NCBI GenBank assembly: GCA_039679855.1
Contig: JBDKUE010000229.1
Location: forward strand, 1-25,047
DNA: 25,047 bases
Reading direction: 5' to 3'
Source of the DNA: UBA5314 sp039679855
Lineage (GTDB): Bacteria; Bacillota; Syntrophomonadia; Syntrophomonadales; Syntrophomonadaceae
Shown here: positions 23,439-25,047 of the stretch, in pieces
Position numbering within the stretch: position 1 is the first letter of the stretch
Layout: every line of letters starts with the position of its first letter
Position numbers and translations under genes: made by a program
The notes under the pieces: generated by a model
Database searches by the model: none
Told to the model about the DNA's origin: nothing
Seen by the model: only the letters and a program-made list of their open reading frames with translations

Positions 23439-24716
23439 TTAATCGGCTTTACCCTGCAGCAGGGCAATCAGCCTCTCGGGATTTGGCACGGTGCCTAACT
23501 GATAGCTTTGCCCGTCTTTGGCAAACTGGATAATATCTCCCGTTGCGATAGCCTCGGCTAAAAACTGCTCCGGGGTGATGTCGGGCTTTACCTGACAGCA
23601 CAGCGCATAGAGACCGGCCAGGTAAGGAGCCGTCCAGCTTAAGCCCCCACTTCTAAAGAATACATAGTCGTCGGGTCCGGTGCGACTGGCGGTGCTTCTA
23701 CTGTCCATTGGGACCCAGAGGGTTTTTTGGATGTCGAATTTATCTAAATTTTTATAGTAAAAAGGCTGTAGAAATAGGCCTAACTGGTAGCTGTCAAGCT
23801 TATCGGGGTCTTTCTGGGGAGCCCTTTCCAGACCTGCCAAATCAACTCCGAAGTAGTTGCTCATCACCGTCGAGACAACCAGTATTCCTTCACTCTTCGC
23901 CCTGTTTACAGCGGCATCAATTTCCTTGTAGCCCCTGAAGTCAGGCTTCCATCCTATGGACATGGACATCACCCTGATTTTCTGATCCTGAGGAAGGGTT
24001 TTATTTATATCAACAATCCGGTCCACCGCTTCCGCCAAATAGGTTAAATCGAGGTAACTTTGGGTAAGTGCCCGAAAAACGGTGGGACTCTCGTTGGATA
24101 CAGCAATATAGTATAGATTGGCATCAGGAGCGACCCCCACGCTCTTGCCGACCGCTATGGAACTGACCGCTGAGCCGTGATTTGATACCCCGCCTCCGCG
24201 GGTGGTGTGGATCTCTTCATAGAACTTCAGGTTGTCTTTATACTCTTTATGGTCGGTCAAGAGCAGTTCGTCGAAGATAGCGATGCCCACTCCCTTACCG
24301 GTGATGCCATTTTGATGGAGTTTCCTGATATTAAGTCCTGGATTCTTACCTGTTTCCATAATCAGGGCGGGATTGAACTCGGCGGGTAAGGAAGCAGGCC
24401 ATATGGTTTTGCTGTCAAAACTGGCATAGGAAAGGTCCCTTAGCCGGCCCGTCAGATCCAAACCAGAGGCGTCAGCGCCGATTAGTTCCACCTGGAAGCT
24501 GTTTTGCGGGGTTTTTTCATCATATACGGGCAGCATGTCCAGTTTGCGGATTTCATTTGCCGGCGGGCGGGCTATGGCTATACCGGCATTACCATTAACT
24601 CGTATAGTTTGGTAGGAGCTAAGCGGGTAGAAAAAAACCCCCGCTAAAATGATCCCGATGACTATGAGGCTGACAACTTGTGCTTTTTTGGGCCGTCTTT
24701 TGATGTTGTCCGACAT
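23439..24716 (-). CDS. Membrane-anchored S8 (subtilisin-like) protease, copy 2
   Basis: A 425-residue paralogue of the adjacent protease, collinear almost from end to end: basic N terminus, hydrophobic anchor (about residues 14-31), R-V-N-G-N-A-G-I-A, then the catalytic domain. Triad candidates are Asp148 (GIAIFDELLL), His179 (S-N-H-G-S-A-V-S-S) and Ser360 (G-G-L-S-W-T-A-P-Y). Unlike copy 1, an Asn (S-N-Y-F-G) is available near the usual oxyanion position. The segment PDITPEQFLAE after the catalytic Ser is identical in both copies, whereas anchors and C-terminal tails differ. The ATG at 24716 follows GGGGAGGG at a good distance and is preferred to an in-frame start five codons upstream. It lies closely behind the frameshifted DUF4440 gene. 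Confidence 0.86.
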   Translation of the reverse strand: MSDNIKRRPKKAQVVSLIVIGIILAGVFFYPLSSYQTIRVNGNAGIAIARPPANEIRKLDMLPVYDEKTPQNSFQVELIGADASGLDLTGRLRDLSYASFDSKTIWPASLPAEFNPALIMETGKNPGLNIRKLHQNGITGKGVGIAIFDELLLTDHKEYKDNLKFYEEIHTTRGGGVSNHGSAVSSIAVGKSVGVAPDANLYYIAVSNESPTVFRALTQSYLDLTYLAEAVDRIVDINKTLPQDQKIRVMSMSIGWKPDFRGYKEIDAAVNRAKSEGILVVSTVMSNYFGVDLAGLERAPQKDPDKLDSYQLGLFLQPFYYKNLDKFDIQKTLWVPMDSRSTASRTGPDDYVFFRSGGLSWTAPYLAGLYALCCQVKPDITPEQFLAEAIATGDIIQFAKDGQSYQLGTVPNPERLIALLQGKAD

Positions 24717-24753
24717 TTTAACCCTCCCCAAAATTGCGTCAGTTTTTCCTCTT

Positions 24754-25047
24754 TTATTCCGGAGAAAAAGGCGTTCCCTGATGAAACAATATCTGCCACT
24801 GACTGCCCTGCGCTCTCCAGATGGAACTGCGCAAAGAGATTATTTCGATATCACTACCTAATTCGGCTTTTTTGAACCAAACGGTAGGTTGCCAGGGCTA
24901 TAATCGGGGTTAACAATCTGAGTTCAAAATCGCTTATACGGCTTTCCACCAGGGATGAAGTCATCAAGGCCGCGATAGTCTCTTGCTTGTCATAGGTACG
25001 ACCTGAACTGCCGATCTCTATAAAGTCATGAGCTAGAAGCTCACTCA
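24754..25047 (-). pseudogene. DUF4440 (NTF2/SnoaL-like) gene, frameshifted and cut by the window edge
   Basis: From the window edge the minus strand encodes S-E-L-L-A-H-D-F-I-E-I-G-S-S-G-R-T-Y-D-K and continues to A-T-Y-R-L-V-Q-K, typical of DUF4440 proteins. It then meets TAG at 24854-24856. The neighbouring frame continues perfectly as A-E-L-G-S-D-I-E-I-I-S-L-R-S-S-I-W, through W-Q-I-L-F-H-Q-G-T-P, to a TAA at 24754-24756. The switch falls in a run of six A (plus-strand T 24868-24873); five would restore one frame. It is therefore a recent frameshift, phase variation or a sequencing error. The N terminus lies outside the window. These proteins are small NTF2-fold proteins of mostly unknown function. 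Confidence 0.75.

Noticed and set aside
24649..24875. Short plus-strand frames near the right edge
   Set aside because: They run opposite the second protease start and the frameshifted DUF4440 gene, which explain the sequence better.

Overview
The window looks like a chromosomal segment of an anaerobic, low-to-mid GC Firmicute of the Clostridia type. The reasons are the strong AGGAGG-type ribosome binding sites with frequent TTG and GTG starts, a lipoprotein transporter, a VanR/VanS-style two-component pair, a cytoplasmic chemoreceptor, GntP transport, and Gram-positive rho-independent terminators. I cannot name a species. There are no rRNA, tRNA, CRISPR or recognisable transposase genes.

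Left part (1-2.9 kb): the end of a DUF4130-type gene, an overlapping mazE-mazF toxin-antitoxin pair, an AraC-type regulator with a GyrI-like ligand domain, and an unrecognised coiled-coil protein followed by a clean terminator.

Core (2.9-10.6 kb): one plus-strand operon encoding a lipoprotein substrate-binding protein, a FecCD-type permease, an ABC ATPase, a SAM-dependent methyltransferase, and three nitrogenase-superfamily proteins (NifH-, NifD- and NifK-like). The genes from the permease onward overlap or nearly touch. All iron-sulfur and P-cluster cysteines are present in the nitrogenase-like proteins. Both protein ligands of the FeMo cofactor in the NifD-like subunit are replaced (Ser242 and Lys460), and no nifB, nifE or nifN lies nearby. 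My reading is a transporter-coupled reductase of unknown substrate rather than a nitrogenase. Its promoter carries four ACAAAAC repeats spaced at about whole helical turns, and a palindromic element sits between the first two genes.

Middle (10.6-15.1 kb): a convergent methyltransferase, then almost 1 kb without an intact gene. That stretch holds a possible decayed fragment, a near-consensus sigma-54 promoter and a structured leader. It precedes a GntP-family permease and a soluble chemoreceptor with a duplicated sensor domain, which suggests uptake of and taxis toward a related compound.

Right part (15.1-25 kb): a 1228-residue fibre-like protein with about fifty 14-residue YadA-head-type repeats, three inserts of exactly 86 codons and a C-terminal peptidase G2-like domain. 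It is followed by a response regulator/histidine kinase pair and, on the minus strand, two tandem membrane-anchored S8 (subtilisin-like) proteases. Upstream of the proteases is a DUF4440 gene frameshifted in a six-base homopolymer and running off the window edge.
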